Below are positions 7,628 through 13,937 of a stretch of DNA of 13,941 nt, in pieces. The notes beneath the pieces are model-generated. The model ran no database searches. It had not been told where the DNA came from and was given only the letters and a program-made list of their open reading frames with translations. A program made the translations under genes and the position numbers. Source of the DNA: an uncultured Micrococcaceae bacterium. Lineage in GTDB: Bacteria; Actinomycetota; Actinomycetes; Actinomycetales; Micrococcaceae. Numbering within the stretch: position 1 is the stretch's first letter; every line of letters starts with the position of its first letter. The stretch covers positions 1 to 13,941 of the forward strand of contig CALBOC010000350.1 in NCBI GenBank assembly GCA_937896705.1, in the 5' to 3' direction.

Positions 7628-8553
7628 CAATGATGTGGACGGCTGTATCTCTGGCCGTTGTATTCGGCGTCGGAATGACCATGATCGCTGTGGTCTTGTC
7701 CCGGAGAAGCAGACCGAGCTTGGCAGAACGCGTAGCGCCGCAGATGCGGGCCCAGGCCACTGCCAAGCACGACGAAACGACGACATTGACCACGCTAGGA
7801 ACACTGTCGACTCTGGCGGCACCGGTCATCGAAGTAGGTGTCGCACAACTCGACAAACTCAATCTCGGAAACACACAACTTACAGCGCGTTTAGCCCAAG
7901 CCGGTTCGAAACTAACCGTCGCAGACTATCGAGCACAACAACTCATCATGGCGGTCGTCTCGGCCGCTATCGCCACTACGGCATGCATCTGGGCGGCCAT
8001 AAATTACACGCTGCATCCGCTGGTTGGCTTGATCATCATCTTCGCCATGACGCTTCTGGCATTCTTCCTACGAGACAACCTACTGACTGCGCAAATAAAT
8101 AAGCGGCGCACCGCCATCCTCGCGGAATTTCCTACGGTGGCAGAGCTGTTAGCTTTATCCGTCACCGCTGGAGATTCGGCGCATGGCGCCCTCGAACGAG
8201 TCGTGAACACCGCCCGAGGCGAGCTGGCCTACGAGTTCAACTTGGTACTGGGTGACGTCCGTTCAGGGGATAGTCTCACCACCGCGCTCAAGTCTTGTTC
8301 GGATCGGCTCAAGCTCCACTCCGTCGAACGTTTCATGACCGGTCTAACGGTCGCTTATGAACGTGGCACGCCGTTAGCCGGGGTCCTGCATGCTCAAGCC
8401 ATGGACGTGCGTGAACTTACCAAACGCGAACTACTTGAGGTAGCGGGTAAGAAGGAAATAAATATGCTTGTCCCGCTTATCTTCGGCATTATGCCCCTCA
8501 CGGTGGTCTTTGCCGTGTTCCCAGGCCTCTCACTACTCAACATCGGACTCTAA
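7624..8553 (+). CDS. tadC: Tad pilus inner-membrane platform protein TadC
   Basis: The second GspF-like platform protein of the Tad system. From the GTG at 7624 it has 309 residues: an N-terminal helix (MMWTAVSLAVVFGVGMTMIA), a hydrophobic hairpin in the middle (LIMAVVSAAIATTACIWAAI and LVGLIIIFAMTLLAFFL), a T2SSF domain (LAEFPTVAELLALSVTAGDS to RELTKREL) and a C-terminal helix (MLVPLIFGIMPLTVVFAVF). I prefer GTG 7624 to the ATG at 7570 because CGGAGAG (7613-7619) is correctly spaced and the GTGA overlaps the tadB stop, matching the coupling used elsewhere in the operon. ATG 7630 is a further alternative. The 7570 start would bury 54 bases inside tadB. Confidence 0.88.
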   Translation: MTMMWTAVSLAVVFGVGMTMIAVVLSRRSRPSLAERVAPQMRAQATAKHDETTTLTTLGTLSTLAAPVIEVGVAQLDKLNLGNTQLTARLAQAGSKLTVADYRAQQLIMAVVSAAIATTACIWAAINYTLHPLVGLIIIFAMTLLAFFLRDNLLTAQINKRRTAILAEFPTVAELLALSVTAGDSAHGALERVVNTARGELAYEFNLVLGDVRSGDSLTTALKSCSDRLKLHSVERFMTGLTVAYERGTPLAGVLHAQAMDVRELTKRELLEVAGKKEINMLVPLIFGIMPLTVVFAVFPGLSLLNIGL

Positions 8554-8571
8554 CCTCGAAAGGAACCCAAT

Positions 8572-8760
8572 ATGCGACTACTTCAAAGCCTTATCGGATA
8601 CTTCTCTATTAACCGGCTCGCCGATGATAGAGGCGATGTCCCCGGATGGGTCATGATCACCTTGATGTCGGCGATTCTGGTGGCTGGACTTATCGCACTA
8701 GCGGGCCCAGCTCTCAACGGTCTCTTTGAGGACGCCATCGCTCGGGTGTCTGGAGCCTAG
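8572..8760 (+). CDS. short Flp-like pilin
   Basis: A 62-residue protein encoded where the major pilin gene belongs, between tadC and the tadE-like genes. Residues 1-21 (ending ADDRG) look like a prepilin leader. DVPGWVMITLMSAILVAGLI begins a single hydrophobic helix (~26-46), and a short amphipathic tail ends IARVSGA. A Gly precedes the presumed mature start, but the Glu-5/Tyr-6 of canonical Flp pilins (G/xxxxEY) is missing: the segment reads G-D-V-P-G-W. AAAGGA (8559-8564) lies seven bases before the ATG, and the stop abuts the next ATG. The pilin assignment rests on position and layout; a pseudopilin or other small membrane subunit is possible. Confidence 0.72.
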   Translation: MRLLQSLIGYFSINRLADDRGDVPGWVMITLMSAILVAGLIALAGPALNGLFEDAIARVSGA

Positions 8761-9138
8761 ATGCGGCTGCGAGACGATGACGGCGCCATTGTCGCGGAAT
8801 CGGCAATGATTATCGCATTAGTCACGTTGTTGTGCGGCACCATCTTGCAGATAGGGGTGATCATCCACACCAAAAACACGCTGATCGATGTGGCTTCCGC
8901 AGGAGCCCGGCATGCCGCGTTGGCTGATCGTAACCTGACGGACGGGCAGGATCGGACCGCGATGTTGCTTGCCGAAGCGATTCCGAATTCCAGAAATGCG
9001 CACATCCAGGTCGCTCGCGAACCTGATGGAGAACGCATCACGGTGACGGTCTCGCATCGCGTGCCGATTCTTGGATTTTTTACCGGCCCAATCCCGTTGT
9101 CCGCTACCGCCCAGGCATATGATCTCACACCGCAATGA
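8761..9138 (+). CDS. TadE-like pseudopilin
   Basis: A 125-residue single-pass protein of the TadE family, minor pilins processed and assembled with Flp. The N-terminus has a short charged segment (MRLRDDD) followed by GAIVAESAMIIALVTLLCG, the TadE pattern of a Gly, a Glu a few residues later and a long hydrophobic helix (~10-35). The remainder is an extracytoplasmic domain (TLIDVASAGARHAALAD to ITVTVSHRVPILGFF). The start codon directly abuts the pilin stop, with GGAG (8752-8755) five bases upstream inside the pilin gene. The 3' end overlaps the next gene by about 20 bases. Which Tad numbering (E or F) applies cannot be decided. Confidence 0.8.
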   Translation: MRLRDDDGAIVAESAMIIALVTLLCGTILQIGVIIHTKNTLIDVASAGARHAALADRNLTDGQDRTAMLLAEAIPNSRNAHIQVAREPDGERITVTVSHRVPILGFFTGPIPLSATAQAYDLTPQ

Positions 9139-9544
9139 CACCGGCTCTGCCACAGTAGAATTTATCGGTTTGACGGTGCTGCTGCTCATCCCTGCCATGT
9201 ATCTACTGATCACCATCTCGCAGTTACAAGCGGCAGGTTATGCAGCAGTTGCGGCCTCCGACCAGGCTGCCAAAACTATCGGCCACACGAGTCGAGAAAC
9301 TGACGCCGAGAGTCGTGCTGTCAGAACGGTCCATCTGACTGCTCAAGACTACGCACTCGACCCTGACATGACGACCACAACCATCGACTGCAGTAACCCT
9401 GTCTGCAGCACTCCCGGAACGCGCATCAGCGTGCACGTCAGTATCGATGTCTCGTTGCCCTTAGTGCCTACCTTTTTTGGGAACCCCACCAGAATCGCCA
9501 CCCTGAACGCCACAGGACACCACGTCATCGGAGAGTTCGAATGA
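9119..9544 (+). CDS. second TadE/TadF-like pseudopilin
   Basis: A 141-residue protein with the same plan as the preceding gene: N-terminal NDTGSATVEFIGLTVLLLIP gives the Gly-xxxx-Glu-Phe prepilin signature and one transmembrane helix (~9-35). An extracytoplasmic part follows, with two Cys (DCSNPVC) that might form a disulfide, and a predicted beta-rich end (ISVHVSIDVSLPLVPTFFG). I chose ATG 9119; the reading frame is open further up to a TTG at 9071, but that start would overlap the previous gene by 68 bases and has no ribosome binding site. The end overlaps the next gene in ATGA. Likely a minor pilin; no specific role can be read from it. Confidence 0.77.
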   Translation: MISHRNDTGSATVEFIGLTVLLLIPAMYLLITISQLQAAGYAAVAASDQAAKTIGHTSRETDAESRAVRTVHLTAQDYALDPDMTTTTIDCSNPVCSTPGTRISVHVSIDVSLPLVPTFFGNPTRIATLNATGHHVIGEFE

Positions 9545-9972
9545 CCGGGAAATTACGCGACGATGACGGACAGACCTCAATCTTTATTATTGGCGCCACG
9601 GTCGTGATCCTACTCTTCGCCGTGACGATCGCAGCCATTACCTCGGTTACGCTCCAGCATCGCAAGTTGCTATCCCTGAGTGATTCAGCAGCCCAGAGCG
9701 CAGCGACTGCTTTCACAGTAGCCAGTCCAGAGGAATTGTCACTAACCATCGACCCCGCAACGGCCAGCGACCAAATCGCCCAACACCTCAACGATGTTGA
9801 CGCTACACAGCGCTTTTCAAATCTCAATATCGACTCGGTCCAAGTAGTGGATGAGACCACGATTGTGGTCCAGCTATCAGCTACTGCTCATCCTCCCATC
9901 GTCAACTGGGTCGTACCCTCCGGGGTGCCAGTCGTGGCAGAAAGTACCGCGCGAACGCAACTAGAACCGTGA
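9541..9972 (+). CDS. TadG-like pilus-associated protein
   Basis: A 143-residue single-pass protein. KLRDDDGQTSIFIIGATVVI opens it: a Gly-Gln-(S/T) motif and long helix (~11-35) typical of the Tad/TadG-like N-terminal domain, here without the Glu seen in the two TadE-like neighbours. The region after the helix (LSLSDSAAQSAATAFTVAS) resembles the conserved stretch that follows it in this family, and the rest is an exported domain. CGGAGAG (9529-9535) upstream and the ATGA overlap support the start; the same CGGAGAG precedes tadC. It is the last gene of the pilus operon, 47 bases before prfB, with no terminator visible between them. Confidence 0.75.
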   Translation: MTGKLRDDDGQTSIFIIGATVVILLFAVTIAAITSVTLQHRKLLSLSDSAAQSAATAFTVASPEELSLTIDPATASDQIAQHLNDVDATQRFSNLNIDSVQVVDETTIVVQLSATAHPPIVNWVVPSGVPVVAESTARTQLEP

Positions 9973-10004
9973 CATGAAAGTTATGCACCCTAGCCCATTT
10001 CGCG

Positions 10005-10010
10005 TATCCT
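10005..10010 (+). promoter_or_regulatory. candidate -10 box of prfB
   Basis: TATCCT (10005-10010) fits the actinobacterial TANNNT -10 pattern. A start of transcription about seven bases later would fall near 10017, giving an almost leaderless prfB mRNA (ATG at 10020). No good -35 is seen (TTATGC at 9981-9986 is weak). The lack of a strong Shine-Dalgarno before prfB agrees with this. Transcription from the Tad operon may also read in. Confidence 0.4.
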
Positions 10011-10019
10011 TGAGAAATA

Positions 10020-11129
10020 ATGGCTGATATTGACTTTTCCGCAGAAATCGCAGACCTGCGCCACACGTACGAATCCATCGAGGCGGTATCTGATATCGAT
10101 CAGATCCGCGCTGAGATCGCTGAGCTTTCCGAACAGGCCAGCGCCCCCAATCTGTGGGACGATCCGGCGGTCGGGCAACAGGTCACCTCAGCCCTGTCTC
10201 GTAAGGAACACGAACTTGAACGGCTCACATCGCTGTACAACCGCATCGGTGATCTCGAAGTCATGGTGGAATTGGCCCAAGAAGGCGCGGACGCCGATCT
10301 GCGAGCCGAGGCTATGGGTGAATTGAAAAGTATCAAAAAATCGCTTGGCCAGCTCGAAACCGTGACGCTGCTCAGCGGTGAATACGATGAGCGCGAAGCC
10401 GTGGTAACCATCCGCGCCGGAGCCGGGGGAGTGGATGCATCCGATTTCACCCAGATGCTGTTGCGCATGTATCTGCGTTGGGCAGAGCACAACGGCCACC
10501 CGACTCGAGTCATGGATACTTCTTATGCTGAAGAAGCGGGACTGAAATCAGCCACCTTTGAAGTGAACGCGCCTTATGCCTATGGCACCCTCTCGGTTGA
10601 AGCCGGGACGCATCGACTGGTGCGCATCTCGCCGTTCGATAACCAGGGACGCCGTCACACCTCGTTTGCTGCAGTCGAGGTTGTCCCGCTGATCGAATCG
10701 GATGATTCCATTGAGATTCCCGACACCGAGCTGCGCGTGGATGTTTTCAGGTCCTCGGGCCCAGGTGGTCAGCACGTCAATACCACGGACTCGGCTGTGC
10801 GCCTCACGCACATACCGACAGGGATCGTCGTCTCAATGCAAAATGAGAAGTCGCAGATCCAAAACCGTGCAGCGGCCCTACGGGTCCTCAAATCACGCTT
10901 GCTGTTATTGCGAAAAGAACAAGAGGACGCCAAGAAGAAGGAACTGGCCGGGGACGTTAAAGCTTCCTGGGGTGACCAGATGCGTTCATATGTGCTGAAT
11001 CCTTACCAGATGGTCAAGGATCTTCGAACGAACCACGAAGAAGGCAATCCGGATAAGGTCTTTAGCGGCGAGATAAATGACTTCATCGACGCAGGGATTC
11101 GATGGCGTGCCGAGGCCCGTCACGAATAA
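10020..11129 (+). CDS. prfB: peptide chain release factor 2
   Basis: RF2 recognises UGA and UAA stop codons and triggers hydrolysis of peptidyl-tRNA. The 369-residue product is full length. It has an N-terminal coiled-coil domain ([17 protein letters not shown] onward), the codon-reading tripeptide Ser-Pro-Phe at 204-206 ([16 protein letters not shown]), which distinguishes RF2 from RF1, and the catalytic GGQ at 249-251 ([20 protein letters not shown]). The C-terminal segment [16 protein letters not shown] is typical. The gene is read in one frame from ATG 10020: the in-frame UGA and +1 shift that control prfB in E. coli are absent, as commonly reported for actinobacteria. The start has only a weak purine stretch upstream (TTGAGAA). 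Confidence 0.97.
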   Translation: MADIDFSAEIADLRHTYESIEAVSDIDQIRAEIAELSEQASAPNLWDDPAVGQQVTSALSRKEHELERLTSLYNRIGDLEVMVELAQEGADADLRAEAMGELKSIKKSLGQLETVTLLSGEYDEREAVVTIRAGAGGVDASDFTQMLLRMYLRWAEHNGHPTRVMDTSYAEEAGLKSATFEVNAPYAYGTLSVEAGTHRLVRISPFDNQGRRHTSFAAVEVVPLIESDDSIEIPDTELRVDVFRSSGPGGQHVNTTDSAVRLTHIPTGIVVSMQNEKSQIQNRAAALRVLKSRLLLLRKEQEDAKKKELAGDVKASWGDQMRSYVLNPYQMVKDLRTNHEEGNPDKVFSGEINDFIDAGIRWRAEARHE

Positions 11130-11158
11130 CAGATCCTGGAATTCGGGGACAAGTGAAA

Positions 11159-11185
11159 CGCTGCGGTGTCCAGTGTCTCGCAGCG
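11159..11185 (+). terminator. candidate terminator after prfB
   Basis: CGCTGCG (11159-11165) and CGCAGCG (11179-11185) form a perfect 7-bp stem with a 13-base loop, 29 bases after the prfB stop. ATTCTTAGCTTCTC follows, which is pyrimidine-rich but not a true U-run. Actinobacterial terminators often lack a strong U tail. Confidence 0.5.
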
Positions 11186-11226
11186 ATTCTTAGCTTCTCG
11201 AAAAATCGGTTTTCAGTTACCCTGCT

Positions 11227-11256
11227 TTCACTCAAGGTAGAAAACTAGGCTATACA
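11227..11256 (+). promoter_or_regulatory. candidate promoter of the thiolase gene
   Basis: TTCACT (11227-11232) and TATACA (11251-11256) are separated by 18 bases and resemble -35/-10 hexamers. Transcription would begin near 11263 and leave a leader of about 60 bases. That leader contains a short hairpin, TGTGG (11291-11295)/CCACA (11300-11304), before the AGGAG ribosome binding site. Support is by eye only. Confidence 0.35.
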
Positions 11257-11324
11257 AGTGACCGGCTCCGATGCCTCTTGCGCTAGACTATGTGGGGTAC
11301 CACACAGAGAATTTAGGAGTCATT

Positions 11325-12515
11325 TTGCCAACGTCACCACGCGATGCAGTGATTATCGGCGGATCTCGCACCCCATTCGGGCGCCTTTTAGGTGCGCTAG
11401 CCGACCTTACCGCCATCGATTTAGGCGCTCACGCGATCAAAGGCGCGCTAGAAGATGCCGGTGTATCCCCGGAAGCCGTCGATACGGTCATCATGGGTCA
11501 AGTAATCCAAGCCGGGGCCGGCCAAAACCCGGGACGGCAAGCTGCGCTGCAAGCGGGCATCGGGCGCAACGTTCACGGCATCACTATTAACAAGGTGTGC
11601 TTATCGGGTGCTACCGCTGTCATTGACGCAGCCCGACTGATCGCACTGGGAGATGCGGATGTGGTCGTGGCCGGTGGCCAGGACTCCATGACCAATGCTC
11701 CGCACATGATCCCAGGTGCTCGGCGGGGTCATAAATATGGACCGGTCACTATGCTCGACGCTACCGATCATGACGCCCTGGTCGATCAGGACAGCGGCGG
11801 CTCCATGGGTGTCCTCACCGAGGAAGGCAACCAGAAACACAACATTGACCGACAGAGCCAAGACAAGGTTGCCGCGTTATCTCACCAACGTGCTGTGGAC
11901 GGTGCAGCGATGCGGGCTGCAGAAATCAGCCCGGTAGCAATACCGCAGCGGCGTGGAGAACCCGTCGTGGTGGATAGCGACGAGGGCGTACGAGAGGGCA
12001 CCACCGAAGAAACCTTGGCCAAGCTGCGCCCAGCCTTTGATCCGGATGGCACCGTCACCGCTGGCAACTCTTCACAACTTTCTGACGGTGCTGCCGCGGT
12101 GCTCGTGGTATCGCGTGAATACGCTGAACAACACGGGCACACAATTCTGGCCACGGTGGCCGGTTACGGTCAGGTCGCTGGCCCAAACGATGCGCAGTTG
12201 CATTCACAACCATCAAATGCGATTCTGAGCGCAATTAAACGCGTCGGATGGTCCACGACAGATTTAGACTTCATCGAGATTAACGAGGCCTTCGGTGCGG
12301 TGGTAGTCCAATCACTGAAAGATTTAGGAGACTACCCGCTGGAGCAAACCAATCCATACGGGGGAGCAATTGCTCTAGGACACCCTGTCGGAGCCTCTGG
12401 CGCTCGCCTGATCTTGACCGCGGCCAAAGAGCTTGGTCGCCGCGGGTCGGGCAAAGCCGCTATCGGGCTTTGTGGTGGTGGCGGCCAGGGCGAGGCCGTT
12501 TTGCTAGAACTTTAA
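11325..12515 (+). CDS. thiolase (acetyl-CoA C-acetyltransferase type)
   Basis: A biosynthetic-type thiolase that condenses two acetyl-CoA to acetoacetyl-CoA or catalyses the reverse cleavage. From the TTG at 11325 it has 396 residues, the usual length. Thiolase signatures are intact: nucleophilic Cys92 in [20 protein letters not shown] (~320-327), His353 in [16 protein letters not shown] and the acid/base Cys383 in [14 protein letters not shown] 11325 is preferred because TTTAGGAG ends five bases before it and the protein then starts [19 protein letters not shown], matching family N-termini. An ATG at 11271 would add 18 unconserved residues. It lies between prfB and the ftsE remnant, bounded by hairpins on both sides, so it probably forms its own transcription unit. 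The pathway (ketone-body, polyhydroxyalkanoate or isoprenoid-related) cannot be decided from the neighbours. Confidence 0.92.
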   Translation: MPTSPRDAVIIGGSRTPFGRLLGALADLTAIDLGAHAIKGALEDAGVSPEAVDTVIMGQVIQAGAGQNPGRQAALQAGIGRNVHGITINKVCLSGATAVIDAARLIALGDADVVVAGGQDSMTNAPHMIPGARRGHKYGPVTMLDATDHDALVDQDSGGSMGVLTEEGNQKHNIDRQSQDKVAALSHQRAVDGAAMRAAEISPVAIPQRRGEPVVVDSDEGVREGTTEETLAKLRPAFDPDGTVTAGNSSQLSDGAAAVLVVSREYAEQHGHTILATVAGYGQVAGPNDAQLHSQPSNAILSAIKRVGWSTTDLDFIEINEAFGAVVVQSLKDLGDYPLEQTNPYGGAIALGHPVGASGARLILTAAKELGRRGSGKAAIGLCGGGGQGEAVLLEL

Positions 12516-12534
12516 CAAGTAACCCAACACGCCG

Positions 12535-12601
12535 AGAGCACCAGCCCCTAGATCCCGCGGATGTTATCAAACCGTGACTAGTCTTGAGGGGCTGGTGCTC
12601 T
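12535..12601. repeat. 15-bp perfect inverted repeat with 37-base spacer
   Basis: AGAGCACCAGCCCCT (12535-12549) and AGGGGCTGGTGCTCT (12587-12601) are exact reverse complements. In RNA the stem extends by a G-U and a C-G pair. It starts 20 bases after the thiolase stop, so it may be a long-loop terminator, but no U-run follows. The 37-base spacer contains no ORF and two CTAG tetranucleotides. The symmetric arms could also be the ends of a tiny mobile element; no target-site duplication is visible. Confidence 0.6.
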
Positions 12602-12640
12602 TGCCTTCCCAACCCTGACCGGGTGCCAGTGAATCGTGTG

Positions 12641-12678
12641 TCGAACCGGTCAAGAAAACAAAACATGATCCGGTTCGA
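12641..12678 (+). repeat. 9-bp inverted repeat around the ftsE start codon
   Basis: TCGAACCGG (12641-12649) and CCGGTTCGA (12670-12678) are perfect complements. The 20-base A-rich loop between them holds the ATG of the ftsE remnant (12665-12667). No Shine-Dalgarno is present. In mRNA the start codon would be displayed in the loop of this hairpin. The right arm is coding (Ile-Arg-Phe-Glu), so part of the symmetry is constrained by protein sequence. Confidence 0.5.
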
Positions 12679-12832
12679 AGATGTCACGAAGGTCTACGAC
12701 ACAACCTCGCGTCCAGCGCTCAATGGAGTGACCACGGAAATAGAGCGTGGCGAATTCGTGTTCCTCGTCGGTCCATCCGGATCCGGGAAGTCAACTTTCA
12801 TCCGACTCGTCCAACGCGAAGAATTGCTCTAA
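12665..12832 (+). pseudogene. ftsE: truncated ftsE (N-terminal 55 residues)
   Basis: FtsE is the ATPase of the FtsEX complex, which links the divisome to cell-wall hydrolases. The remnant starts [20 protein letters not shown] and keeps the aromatic-binding Tyr (YDTT), the strand EFVFLVG and a complete Walker [10 protein letters not shown] (37-45). It then reads FIRLVQREE, matching the FtsE family, before LL and a TAA. The remaining ~170 residues (Q-loop, ABC signature, Walker B, switch His) are absent, and so is ftsX, which normally follows. The preserved part shows no internal stop or frameshift, so the truncation looks like a clean deletion. It cannot act as an ABC ATPase. It may be a recent pseudogene or a retained small ORF. 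The usual downstream neighbours smpB and ssrA are still in place. Confidence 0.85.
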
Positions 12833-12838
12833 ACCGAC

Positions 12839-12907
12839 GCCCCTTTCACAACGCGCTGACGCCCCCGTTTGATCTCTCTCGAGCGGGGGCGCTGCGTTGA
12901 CAGGGGC
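12839..12907 (+). terminator. nested GC-rich hairpin before smpB
   Basis: The core stem CGCCCCCG (12860-12867)/CGGGGGCG (12884-12891) is a perfect 8 bp with a 16-base loop. Outside it, CAACGC (12849-12854)/GCGTTG (12894-12899) and GCCCCT (12839-12844)/AGGGGC (12902-12907) can pair in register across small internal loops. It begins seven bases after the stop of the ftsE remnant and is probably the original terminator of the ftsE unit, although no U-run follows. Its right side overlaps the smpB promoter area. Confidence 0.55.
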
Positions 12908-12909
12908 TG

Positions 12910-12936
12910 TATACTAGGACGTTGGACGAATTCGTC
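12910..12936 (+). promoter_or_regulatory. candidate smpB -10 box and 12-bp palindrome
   Basis: TATACT (12910-12915) is a good -10 hexamer 44 bases before the smpB ATG. TTGACA (12897-12902) lies only seven bases before it, too close to be its -35. Just downstream, GACGAATTCGTC (12925-12936) is a perfect 12-base palindrome in the presumed leader or start region, a possible operator or hairpin. GGAAGGAG follows as ribosome binding site. Confidence 0.4.
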
Positions 12937-12953
12937 ATGCGGAAGGAGAATAC

Positions 12954-13463
12954 ATGTCCAAGAAGTCTGGTCGCAGTAAGCCTGCGAAGACAGATCGACA
13001 GGTGATTGCTACCAACCGCAAGGCACGTCACAACTACAACATCAAAGACACCTATGAGGCTGGGCTAGCGCTCATGGGGACCGAAGTGAAATCCTTGCGG
13101 GACGGCCAGGCATCCATCGTTGATGGGTTCGCTATGTTCACCGGAGATGAGTTGTGGCTGGAAAACGTTTATATTCCCGAATATGGGATGGGTTCATGGA
13201 CCAACCATCAAGCTCGGCGACGACGGAAGTTGCTTTTACATCGCAGTGAACTTAATAAGCTGAAGCGAGAGCTCGACGCAACGGGGACCACTATCGTCCC
13301 GCTGTCGTTGTATTTCCGCGATGGGAAGGCCAAAGTCGAGATCGCCCTGGCAGAGGGTAAGCGCGATTACGATAAGCGCCAGGCACTACGCGAAGCCCAA
13401 GATAAACGAGAAGCGCAGCGTGCCATGCGAGAAGCGAACCGCCACGGTCGCTCGGCACTTTAA
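12954..13463 (+). CDS. smpB: SsrA-binding protein SmpB
   Basis: SmpB binds the tRNA-like part of tmRNA and brings it to ribosomes stalled on mRNAs lacking a stop codon, where its C-terminal tail probes the empty mRNA channel. The 169-residue product has a basic N-terminus slightly longer than usual, the beta-barrel core ([68 protein letters not shown]), the conserved [20 protein letters not shown] and an Arg/Lys-rich tail ([20 protein letters not shown]). GGAAGGAG precedes the ATG. Its partner ssrA lies 109 bases downstream, the standard actinobacterial arrangement, whereas the upstream ftsX that normally precedes smpB is gone. Confidence 0.97.
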   Translation: MSKKSGRSKPAKTDRQVIATNRKARHNYNIKDTYEAGLALMGTEVKSLRDGQASIVDGFAMFTGDELWLENVYIPEYGMGSWTNHQARRRRKLLLHRSELNKLKRELDATGTTIVPLSLYFRDGKAKVEIALAEGKRDYDKRQALREAQDKREAQRAMREANRHGRSAL

Positions 13464-13536
13464 TGCTTCAAGTGCGGGAATAAAACCTGCCCCACCGGAG
13501 TTGTACATAGTGTACTTCTGCGTTACAGTAGAAGGT

Positions 13537-13551
13537 CCTGGCAAGGCCAGG
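13537..13551 (+). other. hairpin between smpB and ssrA
   Basis: CCTGGC (13537-13542) and GCCAGG (13546-13551) form a perfect 6-bp stem with a 3-base loop. A weaker stem, CTTCTG (13515-13520)/CAGTAGAAG with one bulge, lies just upstream, and CTGTTAGATAACAG (13554-13567) is a near-perfect palindrome at the likely ssrA -10 position. These may end smpB transcription, mark processing of a smpB-ssrA transcript, or form part of the ssrA promoter. None is decisive. Confidence 0.3.
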
Positions 13552-13572
13552 TGCTGTTAGATAACAGAATAT

Positions 13573-13937
13573 GGGGATGATCGGTTTCGACGATGTGAGT
13601 TGCCGTAAGGGAAGCGTGCCGAGGACGCAAAGTTATCTCGTAAACACCCTTTGCAAAAAAATCAAGTGCCGATTCTAAACGCACTGACTTCGCTCTCGCT
13701 GCCTAACTAGCGACCGAGTCCGTCAGCCTAGGTTTGCTATTGACCTAGATCCTGGCGTCGTTTAAATAGCCACTGTTCGTCGCCCCTGTCGGGGGAAGCG
13801 ACGGAGACCTGAAGCCGACTAGACCTAACAGTTACTCGTCTGCGAGTGACTGAGGTCGATAATACTCCATGCAGACTGCGCACGGAGAAGCCTTATGAAT
13901 ACCACATCGGACCCGGGTTCAATTCCCGGCATCTCCA
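13573..13937 (+). ncRNA. ssrA: tmRNA (transfer-messenger RNA)
   Basis: tmRNA rescues stalled ribosomes by acting first as alanyl-tRNA and then as mRNA for a degradation tag. The 5' end GGGGATGATCGGTTTCGACG is the conserved tmRNA start. GGGGATG (13573-13579) pairs with CATCTCC (13930-13936) as the seven-pair acceptor stem, with one G-U. The T arm is CCGGG/CCCGG around TTCAATT, and A13937 is the discriminator base. The genome continues CAAG rather than CCA, so the CCA end is presumably added after transcription. The tag frame at 13668-13706 lies in the middle, followed by pseudoknot-forming hairpins such as GTCGCCCC/GGGG...GCGAC at about 13778-13803. The mature length is about 365 bases plus CCA. 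Confidence 0.95.
13668..13706 (+). other. tmRNA tag-peptide reading frame
   Basis: GCC GAT TCT AAA CGC ACT ... GCT GCC TAA encodes ADSKRTDFALAA, a 12-residue tag like mycobacterial ADSHQRDYALAA, ending in the protease-recognised ALAA. The frame is open further up to a GCA (13653), which would give AKKSS before ADSK. I prefer GCC 13668 because an A stands four bases before it, as is usual before resume codons, and because the length matches relatives. Confidence 0.75.

Noticed and set aside
10020..11129. Programmed +1 frameshift in prfB
   Set aside because: The 369-residue frame is continuous from the ATG, with no in-frame UGA near codon 26.
12897..12915. TTGACA plus TATACT as a classical smpB promoter
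   Set aside because: The spacer is only seven bases instead of about 17; the two hexamers cannot serve one sigma-70-type promoter together.
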